From NCBI GenBank assembly GCA_033812735.1, contig JAPXTA010000073.1, positions 1 through 25,619 of the forward strand: 25,619 nt of DNA, given 5' to 3'. Every line of letters begins with the position of its first letter. Within the stretch, counting starts at the first letter, position 1. The notes below the pieces were generated by a model that saw only the letters and a list, made by a program, of their open reading frames with translations, did no database searches and had not been told where the DNA came from. The translations under genes and the position numbers were made by a program. Positions 14,694 through 24,621 of the stretch are shown one piece after another. The stretch is from JABFRJ01 sp033812735 (lineage in GTDB: Bacteria > Pseudomonadota > Alphaproteobacteria > Rhizobiales > Hyphomicrobiaceae).

Positions 14694-14744
14694 TCCGCGA
14701 CAAAGTGGCATATGGTATACCAAGATACCTGAGAGTGTCGCGGA
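14694..14744 (+). promoter_or_regulatory. Nested dyad element in the fdh leader (operator or structured RNA)
   Basis: TCCGCGACA (14694-14702) and TGTCGCGGA (14736-14744) are perfect 9-base inverted repeats. Almost exactly centred between them is the perfect palindrome TGGTATACCA (14713-14722). The inner site resembles GntR/FadR-family operators, which have a GT...AC core. As RNA, the outer arms would form a 9-pair stem 37 bases before the fdh beta start, with a smaller GGTAT/ATACC hairpin inside (14714-14718 with 14725-14729). Either reading makes it the likely control element of the operon. Confidence 0.5.
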
Positions 14745-14781
14745 ACCCGCCAGGAGAGCGGCCCGCCCAAGGGATGAAAAC

Positions 14782-16506
<1,725 letters not shown>

Positions 16507-16508
16507 AT

Positions 16509-16539
16509 CGTCATCCCGGCGAAGGCCGGGACCCACGAC
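16509..16539. repeat. Interspersed palindromic repeat, copy 2 (REP-like), inside the fdh operon
   Basis: Identical over 31 bp to the copy at 8003-8033. It begins 2 bp after the beta-subunit stop and ends 44 bp before the alpha-subunit start, so it would form a stem in the bicistronic message. Confidence 0.9.
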
Positions 16540-16583
16540 AGGCCGATGTGGATGACGGAAATTGAGACCGGTGCTGAGGTAGC

Positions 16584-19367
16584 ATGACCGACAAGATCAC
16601 CTTCACGCTCGACGGCAAGACGGTTGAAGCCGAGGCCGGCGAAACGATCTGGCAAGTTGCCCAGCGCCACGGCACCACGATCCCGCACTTATGCTGGCAC
16701 CCCGCACCGGGCTACCGCGCCGACGGCAACTGCCGCGCCTGCGTCGTCGAGATCGAAGGCGAGCGCGTGCTCGCCGCCTCCTGCCAGCGCAAACCCGCCG
16801 CCGGCATGAAAGTCAAAACCGCAAGCGAGCGCGCCAAGAAATCCCAGGAAATGGTCTTCGAATTGCTCGCAGCCGATCAACCACCGCGCGCCGACAGCCA
16901 CGATCCCGATGCCAAATTTTGGGCATGGATCGACCGCATGGGCATCGCCGAGACGAGCCGCCTGCCACGCGCCGCGAAACCGAAGTCCGACACCACCCAT
17001 GCCGCCATCTCCGTCAATCTCGATGCCTGCATCAACTGCGGCCTATGCGTCCGCGCCTGCCGCGAAGTCCAAGCGAACGATGTCATCGGCATGGCCTACC
17101 GCGGCCACGGCTCTAAGGTCGTCTTCGATTTCGACAAAGGCATGGGCGAGAGCACCTGCGTCGCTTGCGGCGAGTGCGTCCAGGTCTGCCCGACCGGCGC
17201 ACTGATGGAATCGAATCTACTCGACAAGGCGACGCAGAAGCGCGCCATCGTCGCCGACAAGAAGGTCGACACGCTCTGCCCCTATTGCGGCGTCGGCTGC
17301 CAGACGACCGCTTACGTCAAGGACGACAAGATAGTCGCCATCGACGGCCGCGACGGCCCCGCCAACCAGAACCGCCTGTGCGTCAAGGGTCGCTTCGGCT
17401 TCGACTACATACATCACCCCGACCGCTTGAAGAAGCCGCTCATCCGCCGCGACGGCGTCGCCAAGGACGCCAATATGCAGATGAAGTCGTCGGACTGGGC
17501 GACGGTCTTCCGCGAGGCCACCTGGGAAGAAGCGCTGGAGCGCGCCGCAAAGGGGCTCAAAGACATCCACTCCAAGCACGGCGGCAAGGCGCTCGCCGGA
17601 TTCGGCTCCGCCAAGGGATCGAACGAAGAAGCCTATCTGTTTCAGAAACTCATCCGCCAAGGCTTCGGCACCAACAACGTCGACCACTGCACACGGCTAT
17701 GCCACGCATCGTCGGTCGCGGCACTGATGGAAGGCCTCTCGTCCGCCGCCGTCACCGCGCCCTTCACGGCAGCCAAGGACAGCGACTGCATCATCGTCAT
17801 CGGCGCGCGCCCGGCCGAGAACCATCCGGTCGCCGCGACGTATCTGAAGAATGCCGCCAAGCGCGGCGCGAAGCTGATCGTCATGGACCCGCGCGGCCAG
17901 AACCAGGGCATCTCGCGTTACGCCTCGCATATCCTCCAGTTCAAGCCCGGCACCGACGTCGCGCTGCTCAATGCGATGCTCAACGTCATCATCTCAGAAG
18001 GCCTCACGGATGTGCAGTACATCCAGGCCATGACTGACAACTACGAGGCTCTGAAGGAGAGCATCAAGGCCTACACGCCGGAAGCGATGGAAGGCCTATG
18101 CGGCATTCCCGCAGCAACGATCCGCGAAGTCGCCCGCCTCTACGCGCGCTCGGAACGGTCGATCATCTTCTGGGGCATGGGCGTATCCCAGCACACCCAC
18201 GGCACCGACAACGCCCGCTGCCTCATCGCGCTTGCACTGACCACCGGCCAGACCGGCCGCCCGGGCACAGGCCTTCATCCGCTGCGCGGCCAGAACAACG
18301 TGCAGGGCGCCTCCGACGCCGGCTTGATCCCCATGTTCTTCCCCGACTACCGCAGCGTCGAGAACCCGGCGATCCGCGCCGAGTACGAGAAGGCCTGGGG
18401 CGGCACCCTCGATACCAAACGCGGTCTGACCGTTGTCGAGATCATGCACGCGATCCATGACGATGTGATCAAGGGCATGTATGTGCTCGGCGAGAACCCT
18501 GCGATGTCGGATCCGGACGTGCAACACGCACGCGAGGCGCTCGCCCATCTCGAACACCTCGTCGTCCAAGACATCTTCCTCACCGAAACCGCCTGGCACG
18601 CAGACGTGGTTCTACCCGCGTCCGCTCATGCGGAGAAATGGGGCACGTTCACGAACACCAACCGTCAGGTCCAAATCGGCCGACCCGTCGTCCCGCCGCC
18701 GGGAGAGGCGCGTCAGGACTGGGAACTCGTCCAGGAGATCGCCCACCGCATAGGCTTGCATTGGCACTACAAGGACGTCGGCGAGGTCTACACCGAGATG
18801 TCCTCGGTCATGCCGTCTCTGAAAAACATCTCCTGGTCCAGACTGTTGCGCGAAGACGCCGTCACCTACCCCTCTAGCGCGCCCGACATGCCCGGCAGCG
18901 ACATCATCTTCTCGCAATCGTTCCCGACCGCATCGGGCCGCGCCAAGATGGTCCCCGCCGAACTCCGACCGCCGGCCGAGTTGCCAGATGCGGAGTACCC
19001 GATGGTGCTGACCACAGGCCGCATGCTCGAGCACTGGCATACCGGCTCGATGACCCGCCGCGCCTCGAAGCTAGATCACCTCGAACCAGAAGCCATCGCT
19101 GGGTTGCATCCGCGCGAAATGGACCGGCTCGGCCTCGCCCCCGGCGATCTCGTCCGCGTGACCACCCGGCGCGGCAGCCTCGTCCTCAAGGCCCGCTCGG
19201 ACCGCGACGTGGCCGAAGGCATGGTCTTCATCCCCTTCGCCTTCGCCGAGGCGCCCGCGAACATGCTCACCAATCCCCAACTCGATCCCATGGGCAAGAT
19301 TCCCGAATTCAAGTATTCGGCGGCCCGGGTGGAGCGGGCAGGGCTACAGACCGAGGCGGCCGAATAA
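16584..19367 (+). CDS. fdh1A: Formate dehydrogenase alpha (catalytic, molybdopterin) subunit
   Basis: A protein of 927 residues oxidising formate to CO2 at a bis-MGD Mo or W centre. In order: an N-terminal ferredoxin-like [2Fe-2S] domain (C37, C50, C53, C67); two ferredoxin [4Fe-4S] sites (C149/152/155/159 and C192/195/198/202); the [4Fe-4S] of the catalytic domain (C232/235/239/266); then the molybdopterin domains. C373-H374 in CTRLCHASSV are the catalytic Cys and His; Cys replaces selenocysteine. A segment like the His-plus-Cys cluster of NuoG/FdsA is not seen between residues 68 and 148. A C-terminal MopB-binding domain (LTTGRMLEHWHTGSMT onward) is present. No gamma, FdhD or Mo-cofactor maturation gene is adjacent. 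The ATG at 16584 follows GAGGTAGC. Confidence 0.94.
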   Translation: MTDKITFTLDGKTVEAEAGETIWQVAQRHGTTIPHLCWHPAPGYRADGNCRACVVEIEGERVLAASCQRKPAAGMKVKTASERAKKSQEMVFELLAADQPPRADSHDPDAKFWAWIDRMGIAETSRLPRAAKPKSDTTHAAISVNLDACINCGLCVRACREVQANDVIGMAYRGHGSKVVFDFDKGMGESTCVACGECVQVCPTGALMESNLLDKATQKRAIVADKKVDTLCPYCGVGCQTTAYVKDDKIVAIDGRDGPANQNRLCVKGRFGFDYIHHPDRLKKPLIRRDGVAKDANMQMKSSDWATVFREATWEEALERAAKGLKDIHSKHGGKALAGFGSAKGSNEEAYLFQKLIRQGFGTNNVDHCTRLCHASSVAALMEGLSSAAVTAPFTAAKDSDCIIVIGARPAENHPVAATYLKNAAKRGAKLIVMDPRGQNQGISRYASHILQFKPGTDVALLNAMLNVIISEGLTDVQYIQAMTDNYEALKESIKAYTPEAMEGLCGIPAATIREVARLYARSERSIIFWGMGVSQHTHGTDNARCLIALALTTGQTGRPGTGLHPLRGQNNVQGASDAGLIPMFFPDYRSVENPAIRAEYEKAWGGTLDTKRGLTVVEIMHAIHDDVIKGMYVLGENPAMSDPDVQHAREALAHLEHLVVQDIFLTETAWHADVVLPASAHAEKWGTFTNTNRQVQIGRPVVPPPGEARQDWELVQEIAHRIGLHWHYKDVGEVYTEMSSVMPSLKNISWSRLLREDAVTYPSSAPDMPGSDIIFSQSFPTASGRAKMVPAELRPPAELPDAEYPMVLTTGRMLEHWHTGSMTRRASKLDHLEPEAIAGLHPREMDRLGLAPGDLVRVTTRRGSLVLKARSDRDVAEGMVFIPFAFAEAPANMLTNPQLDPMGKIPEFKYSAARVERAGLQTEAAE

Positions 19368-19376
19368 CGGCCCCTC

Positions 19377-19415
19377 GCCTTGCGGGCACGTCTGAACTGC
19401 CGCAAAGGCTTTATT
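19377..19415 (+). terminator. Intrinsic terminator of the fdh operon
   Basis: GCCTTGCGG pairs with CCGCAAAGGC (one bulged A) across a 14-base loop (19377-19409), followed by TTTATT. It lies 10 bp after the alpha-subunit stop, so it fits a Rho-independent terminator well. Confidence 0.65.
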
Positions 19416-19526
19416 GACGAAACTGATCTAAATTGAAGTTTGCGCCATCATTGATCATAGTACTGTGGACCCTGACGAGGGTTCGCACGTACGGTCATAC
19501 TGCCGTCGTTGTTTGGAGTCCGGTTG

Positions 19527-20732
19527 ATGCCCACGCTCAATTCCATCGGTGCCCTGTTTGCCGACCCCGCTGACGAATTCTTTCCGATTTTTGCGCCGCC
19601 TCCCGCCCCGTCGGTATCGCTCCTGGTCGACAGTGGTAGCGATGACGCCGATCTGCTGACCAACGACCCCCATCTTGCCATCACGAACGTAGCCGGTGCG
19701 ACCGTCGAATTCTCCTTCGACGGTATCAATTGGTCGACGACCCCGCCGTCCGGCATGCCCGACGGCCGGTACACCATCCAAGTGCGCCAGACCGTGATCG
19801 AAGGCGTGGACACCCTCGTATCGCCGGTCTCCAGCATCACCTTTACGCTTGATACGACGCCGCCCCCGGCGCTGACCGTCGCCCTCCAGAACGATACCGG
19901 CTCGGATGCAACGGACGGCATCACGACGGACTACACTCTGAACGTCACCGGCCAAGAAACCGGCACGGTGGTCGAGTACTCGCTTGATGGCGGTGTCAAC
20001 TGGTCGACGGACACACCTTCCGGCCTCGCCCTCGGCAACTACACGCTGCTCGTGCGCCAGATGGATGCAGCAGGCAACTATTCGACCCCGGCGGAACTGC
20101 ACTTCACGGTTGCCGCAGAACCCGCAGCACTCGTCCTCGCCCTCGTGGAAGACACGGGATCGTCAGATAGCGACTTGATCACGAACAACGCCGACATTGC
20201 CGTCACGAACGTGGCAACCGGCGCGACAGTGACGTACTTCATCGATGGCGACACAGTCGGTGTCAGCAACTTGCCGGCCGATTGGGTCGATGGCTCGCAT
20301 ACCATCATCGCACGTCAGACCGATAGCGCAGGCGTCTCTGACGAAACGACATTCACGTTCACGCTCGACACCGTCGCGCCGGACGTCCTCGAACTTGCCC
20401 TGGCAAATGACGACGGCACGTCGAGCACTGACAACATCACGACCGACGAAGCCCTCGACATCACGGGTCTCGAAACCGGCGCTACGGCAGAATACTCACT
20501 TGACGGTGGCCAGACCTGGTCGGCAACCGCGCCAACTGGCCTTGATGCAGGCACCTACACCGTGACCGTTCGCCAGACCGATATCGCCGGCAACGTGTCC
20601 GATATCAGCGCACTCACGTTCACATTGATCGATACCGCACCCACGCCTACGCCGACTGACCCATTCGTCCACTACGGCGTCAGCAGCGACGGTCCGGGTG
20701 GATTGGGTGCTGGAACCGACTTCGGCTGGTAA
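19527..20732 (+). CDS. Four-repeat bacterial Ig-like protein, probable surface or secreted protein
   Basis: A protein of 401 residues made almost wholly of four repeats of about 85 residues (roughly 28-110, 115-196, 200-283, 287-370). Each has an acidic loop (DTGSD, DDGTSSTDNIT), a strand like ATGATVEYSLDGG, then W-S-x-x-x-P-x-G, G-x-YT-x-x-VRQTD-x-AGN-x-S and FTFTLDT-x-AP. These are Ig-like domains of the kind strung together in large adhesins. The aspartates suggest calcium binding. There is no N-terminal signal peptide, no cysteine and no anchor. The last ~25 residues are glycine-rich and end DFGW, which could be a type I secretion signal; no secretion genes are near. The ATG at 19527 has GGAG 9 bases upstream. 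It is monocistronic, between two terminator-like hairpins. Confidence 0.82.
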   Translation: MPTLNSIGALFADPADEFFPIFAPPPAPSVSLLVDSGSDDADLLTNDPHLAITNVAGATVEFSFDGINWSTTPPSGMPDGRYTIQVRQTVIEGVDTLVSPVSSITFTLDTTPPPALTVALQNDTGSDATDGITTDYTLNVTGQETGTVVEYSLDGGVNWSTDTPSGLALGNYTLLVRQMDAAGNYSTPAELHFTVAAEPAALVLALVEDTGSSDSDLITNNADIAVTNVATGATVTYFIDGDTVGVSNLPADWVDGSHTIIARQTDSAGVSDETTFTFTLDTVAPDVLELALANDDGTSSTDNITTDEALDITGLETGATAEYSLDGGQTWSATAPTGLDAGTYTVTVRQTDIAGNVSDISALTFTLIDTAPTPTPTDPFVHYGVSSDGPGGLGAGTDFGW

Positions 20733-20759
20733 GCGATTTTCGATCAGATTGGTCTCCTG

Positions 20760-20799
20760 CACGGGCCGGCTCTTGACGGGGCGGCCCGTGACGCGTTTC
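20760..20799 (+). terminator. Probable terminator after the Ig-like gene
   Basis: CACGGGCCG (20760-20768) and CGGCCCGTG (20782-20790) form a perfect 9-pair stem with a 13-base loop, 28 bp after the stop codon. Only a short TTTCT tract follows, so termination may be partial. Confidence 0.5.
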
Positions 20800-20851
20800 T
20801 ACGTCAGGTGCAGACGAATAGCCCAACGACGCTCGCGAAGGCCGCAGCCCG

Positions 20852-22834
20852 ATGATCAAGAAACTGCTGATCGCCAATCGCGGCGAGATCGCCTGCCGCA
20901 TCATCCGCACCGCGCGGCGGATGAACATCGCAACGGTCGCCGTCTATGCGGATGCCGACGCCAAGGCGCTCCATGTCGCGTCGGCTGATGAAGCCGTCCA
21001 CATCGGCGCATCGGCCGCGACCGAAAGCTATCTCGTCATCGACAAGATCATCGCTGCCGCCAAAGCGACTGGCGCCGATGCGATCCACCCGGGCTACGGC
21101 TTCCTCTCCGAGAATGCCGATCTCCCCGAAGCCTGCGCCAAGGCTGGCATTGCCTTCGTCGGCCCCTCTGCCGCAGCGATGCGCGCGCTCGGCGGCAAAG
21201 CCGCCGCGAAAGAAATTGCGATCAAGGCCGGCGTCCCCGTCGTCCCCGGCTATCAAGGTCCGAAGCAGGACGCCAAAGCGCTCGCCGTCGAGGCCAAGAA
21301 GATCGGCTATCCCGTCATGATCAAAGCCGTCGCCGGCGGTGGCGGTCGCGGCATGCGTCTCGTTGAGAAAGAGGCCGATCTCGCCGAACTGCTCGACAGC
21401 GCCAAGCGCGAAGCCCAATCCGCCTTCGGCAACCCCGACGTGCTCATCGAGAAAGTCGTCGTCGCGCCGCGCCATATCGAAGTGCAGGTGTTCGGTGATC
21501 GCCACGGCAACGCGGTTCATCTATTCGAGCGCGACTGCACGCTCCAGCGCCGCAATCAGAAAGTCATCGAGGAAGCGCCGGCGCCCGGCATGTCGGACGC
21601 GTTACGCCAGAAGATGTGCGACGCGGCCGTAAAACTCGCGAAGTCGGTCGGCTACGAAGGCGCCGGCACGGTCGAGTTCCTCGTCGAAGGCGGCAGCCTC
21701 GCAGCCGACGCACCCTGGTACTTCATCGAGATGAACACGCGCCTCCAGGTCGAGCACCCGGTGACAGAGGAAATCACCGGACTTGACCTCGTCGAGTGGC
21801 AGCTGCGCGTGGCATCCGGCGAGAAACTGCCGCTCGCCCAGAAGGACATCAAGATGAGCGGCCACGCCATCGAAGTCCGCCTCTGCGCTGAAGACCCGGC
21901 CAAGGGCTTCATGCCGAGCGTCGGCAAAATCACGTTGTTCGATGCCTCGCGCCTGAAGCCTGACACGCGCCTCGAAACCGGCGTGCGCCAAGGCGACAGC
22001 GTCTCGCCCTACTACGACAGCATGATCGCCAAGGTGATCGAGCACGCGGCAGACCGGCCCTCGGCTCTCCGTCACCTCGCCCGCGAACTGGACACCTTCC
22101 CGATTGCAGGCGTCCGCACCAATACGGGTTTCCTCGTCAACCTGCTGCGCCACGAAGGCGTTATGGCGGGCCGGATGGACACGGGGCTCATCGCCCGTGA
22201 CATGGACAGCATTTCAGACCAGCGCATTTCCCGTGCCACACTCGAGAAGGCTGCAGCCCGGCTGGTGCGCCACGGCAGCACAATGACATCGAAATCGAGC
22301 ACGCTTCCATCCGATCCCTGGTCGACGCCCGACGCATTTGTCCTCGGCGAAAGCAAGCCCCGCTCCATGCGGTTCGACATCTCTGGCGAAACGAAGCCTG
22401 TCGCCGTGCGCTGGAACGCAGGCACCTCAGACAGCGATGAGCCGTACTACCCCGACGCGGCGATCGGCGACCTCGCAATTGCAGCCGATACGCTACCCGG
22501 TGATCGTCATGCGATCGAGCTGATAGACAATGGCGCCGTCGCCGTCTTCGAACGCGGCCGCCAGGTCGTCATTTCCCGGCCCACCTATGACGCCTCCGAC
22601 ATCGACGACGACAACGGCCACGGCGGCAACGTGCGCGCGCCGATCAACGGCCGCGTCGCCAAGGTCTTCGTCGCAGCTGGTGACACGGTCGAAAAGGGCG
22701 ATCGCATCGCCGTCGTCGAAGCGATGAAGATGGAGCACGTGCTGCACGCGGGCATATCGGGCAAGATCGAAAAGGTATCATCGGCCGAAGGCGCGCAGGT
22801 TACGCAGGGCACGGTGCTGGTGACCATCGCGTAA
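20852..22834 (+). CDS. Biotin-dependent acyl-CoA carboxylase alpha subunit (methylcrotonyl-CoA carboxylase type)
   Basis: A protein of 660 residues. The biotin carboxylase domain (about 1-445) shows IANRGEIACRIIRTAR, HPGYGFLSENA, the glycine-rich ATP loop AVAGGGGRGMR, and EMNTRLQVEHPVTEEITGLDLV. A linker (about 450-580) joins it to the C-terminal biotin carrier domain, with K626 in EAMKMEH as the biotinylated lysine. It carboxylates biotin with bicarbonate and ATP for a separate carboxyltransferase beta subunit. EAMKMEH, the DTGLIARD segment and the linker with DPWSTPDAF resemble the alpha subunit of 3-methylcrotonyl-CoA carboxylase (leucine degradation). Geranyl- or propionyl-CoA carboxylase is the alternative. 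No beta subunit, isovaleryl-CoA dehydrogenase or HMG-CoA lyase is adjacent. GAAGG precedes the ATG. Confidence 0.87.
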   Translation: MIKKLLIANRGEIACRIIRTARRMNIATVAVYADADAKALHVASADEAVHIGASAATESYLVIDKIIAAAKATGADAIHPGYGFLSENADLPEACAKAGIAFVGPSAAAMRALGGKAAAKEIAIKAGVPVVPGYQGPKQDAKALAVEAKKIGYPVMIKAVAGGGGRGMRLVEKEADLAELLDSAKREAQSAFGNPDVLIEKVVVAPRHIEVQVFGDRHGNAVHLFERDCTLQRRNQKVIEEAPAPGMSDALRQKMCDAAVKLAKSVGYEGAGTVEFLVEGGSLAADAPWYFIEMNTRLQVEHPVTEEITGLDLVEWQLRVASGEKLPLAQKDIKMSGHAIEVRLCAEDPAKGFMPSVGKITLFDASRLKPDTRLETGVRQGDSVSPYYDSMIAKVIEHAADRPSALRHLARELDTFPIAGVRTNTGFLVNLLRHEGVMAGRMDTGLIARDMDSISDQRISRATLEKAAARLVRHGSTMTSKSSTLPSDPWSTPDAFVLGESKPRSMRFDISGETKPVAVRWNAGTSDSDEPYYPDAAIGDLAIAADTLPGDRHAIELIDNGAVAVFERGRQVVISRPTYDASDIDDDNGHGGNVRAPINGRVAKVFVAAGDTVEKGDRIAVVEAMKMEHVLHAGISGKIEKVSSAEGAQVTQGTVLVTIA

Positions 22835-22856
22835 GCGTCAGCGTACCCCCGACAAT

Positions 22857-22887
22857 CGTCATCCCGGTGAAGGCCGGGACCCACGGC
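22857..22887. repeat. Interspersed palindromic repeat, copy 3 (REP-like)
   Basis: It matches the copies at 8003 and 16509 except for two bases (GGTGAAGG in place of GGCGAAGG, and GGC at the end). It lies 23 bp after the carboxylase stop, between convergent genes, where it may also limit read-through. Confidence 0.88.
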
Positions 22888-22954
22888 AGCGTTGTCGTCA
22901 ACCAGTACCACCAAGACAATCGGATGCCGACGGCATATCGATCAATACCGGAAT

Positions 22955-24427
22955 TCACCGCCGTACCTTCAGCGGCGGCCCCTCGGTGAAGAGGCCAGCA
23001 GCCCATAACGCCGCAACAAGCAGCAGCCCGCCGAGTGCGAGAACAAACCACCCGGCCCACATCGAGAGTTCGAGATAAGCACGCTCCGGATTGGCCGGAT
23101 CGTACCGCACCGTCACGATCTTCCCGACGGGGTACTTCGCTGCAATCCCTTCGGCAAAAGACTTTGACCCACCGACTTCCGAATCGAGCTTCACGTGCCG
23201 GCTCTTGAATGTCCTACCCGCGACGCCGTACTCGTACTCCACGACCGGCATGTGACCCTTACGCCGGTAGGTTCGCGAATAGGACGAGCTGGTGTTCGAG
23301 CGCGTCTCGACGGTCTCGAACCCATGCACGTCAGATATCGTGACGCGCCCCATCGTCTTCGGCCAGTTCCGCGCGGCAAATCCGCTCTTCACAAGGTTCC
23401 ACCCGACCAACGTCATCACAAGTCCACCAAGACCGAAGATCGCCATCAACGGCACGATCGCGTTCGGCAACCCGCGCTGGATAATGTCCGGGCCTCTCGT
23501 CACCGCCACCATCGCGACGGCGACAAAACTAAGACCAACCAAAAACATGATGAGGCAGCCACGGCCGAGCCCCGGCATGTCCCGATCGATCGTCGCCTCC
23601 TGCGGATTCGCCGGATCATAGAAAACGTCGACGGATTTCCCCTCGGGAAACCGCTCTAGAATGCCAGCGACGTCTTCCGGCGCGACCTTCTCGGCCAGCG
23701 TGAACCGTGACGCCCGGTACGTCTTCCCACCGACCTCGTACTCGTAGACGATGTCCGCGATCCGTTCGTTCGCCGGCATGTCCTCGCGGCTGCGTTGAAT
23801 GAGATCAAACCCCGGTTGCGAGCGAATGATCCGGCCAGACGTCTTCGGCCACTTCGCCGCCGCCCGCACTTCGCGCACCTTCACAATAGTGGCGAAGCCG
23901 ATCAACAAGACGACCAGCGTGAAGAACCCGAGAAAGATCCGCGCGGGCGTCGAGTCGAGCCAGGTTGGCAGCGTCACTCGCGCGAACAAGCCGACCAGCG
24001 CTTCGAAGAACAACGGAAAGATAAGCATTGCCGGAAGCACAAGAAGCGCGAGGGCCCACGGCGGCAAGCGCTTGAGAAATGCGGGCATCGCTGGACCGGC
24101 GCCCTTTGAAGTCGGCACCGATGCTTGAGTTTCAGGCCACACCGTCCAAACGGCGATCTCGCGCCAACGCTCGTCGCCAGCGAGATACTTCACGAATAGA
24201 TCGCTCGTCTCGATGTCGGCAAGCGGACGGTCGGCGTCGTAGAACTGCCCCTTCTCCGTCAGCGTCACCTGAAACTTCCCGTCGAACCATTCCGCGTCGA
24301 TCGCATTGTCGTCGTCGGTCGACAAGCCGATGAAGAAGTCACCGTCCCGGTTGCGGTCCCGCAGCGCCCGGCGAATATCTTCAGCCGTCGCGTCATCGAT
24401 CACCGTGTCGTTGATCTCGAATTTCAT
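22955..24427 (-). CDS. Membrane protein with two DUF3592-like domains and an acidic N-terminal domain
   Basis: A protein of 490 residues, function unknown. Residues 1-~95 form a soluble acidic domain (MKFEINDTVIDDATAEDIRRAL ... AEWFDGKFQVTL). A hydrophobic pair follows (about 118-145 and 160-182). Then two copies of a DUF3592-type unit appear: WPKTSGRI ... VYEYEVGGKTYRASRF ... VDVFYDPANPQEA, and WPKTMGRV ... VEYEYGVAGRTFKSRH ... VTVRYDPANPERA. A hydrophobic pair lies between the copies and one more helix near the C-terminus. The hallmark YEY-x-V-x-G-x-x-(Y/F) and YDPANP motifs occur twice, pointing to an internal duplication. I chose the ATG at 24427; the open frame continues to 24478 without family-like sequence. 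It is divergent from the second P1 peptidase. Confidence 0.72.
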   Translation of the reverse strand: MKFEINDTVIDDATAEDIRRALRDRNRDGDFFIGLSTDDDNAIDAEWFDGKFQVTLTEKGQFYDADRPLADIETSDLFVKYLAGDERWREIAVWTVWPETQASVPTSKGAGPAMPAFLKRLPPWALALLVLPAMLIFPLFFEALVGLFARVTLPTWLDSTPARIFLGFFTLVVLLIGFATIVKVREVRAAAKWPKTSGRIIRSQPGFDLIQRSREDMPANERIADIVYEYEVGGKTYRASRFTLAEKVAPEDVAGILERFPEGKSVDVFYDPANPQEATIDRDMPGLGRGCLIMFLVGLSFVAVAMVAVTRGPDIIQRGLPNAIVPLMAIFGLGGLVMTLVGWNLVKSGFAARNWPKTMGRVTISDVHGFETVETRSNTSSSYSRTYRRKGHMPVVEYEYGVAGRTFKSRHVKLDSEVGGSKSFAEGIAAKYPVGKIVTVRYDPANPERAYLELSMWAGWFVLALGGLLLVAALWAAGLFTEGPPLKVRR

Positions 24428-24588
24428 GCCATGATCCGTGAGCGAACGACGAGACGTGTTGGAATTCGCGGGCAGCAAACCACGAAACGCACTCCTCGCG
24501 CGACCCCTCGATGCTGCGCATGACTAATAGTCGGACAGATGACTTGGCGTGCGCGCTCGCCCGCTGCAGGATCAAACCGGCATGCAAT

Positions 24589-24617
24589 CCAAGCGAGCCC
24601 CGTCCCAAGCGAGCCCC
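24589..24617 (+). repeat. 13-bp tandem direct repeat before the second P1 gene
   Basis: CCAAGCGAGCCCC occurs at 24589-24601 and 24605-24617, a 16-bp period, ending 4 bases before the ATG at 24622 and so occupying the ribosome-site region. Confidence 0.5.
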
Positions 24618-24621
24618 ACAA

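Noticed and set aside
13999..14781. Extension of the fdh beta frame upstream to 13999
   Set aside because: It is antisense to kdsA, whose motifs are unmistakable. The ATG at 14782 has a ribosome site and gives the expected length.
24511..24621. Longer N-terminus for the second P1 peptidase
   Set aside because: In-frame ATGs exist, but the extension (ending PSEPRPKRAPQ) is unlike the family and comes from a tandem DNA repeat.
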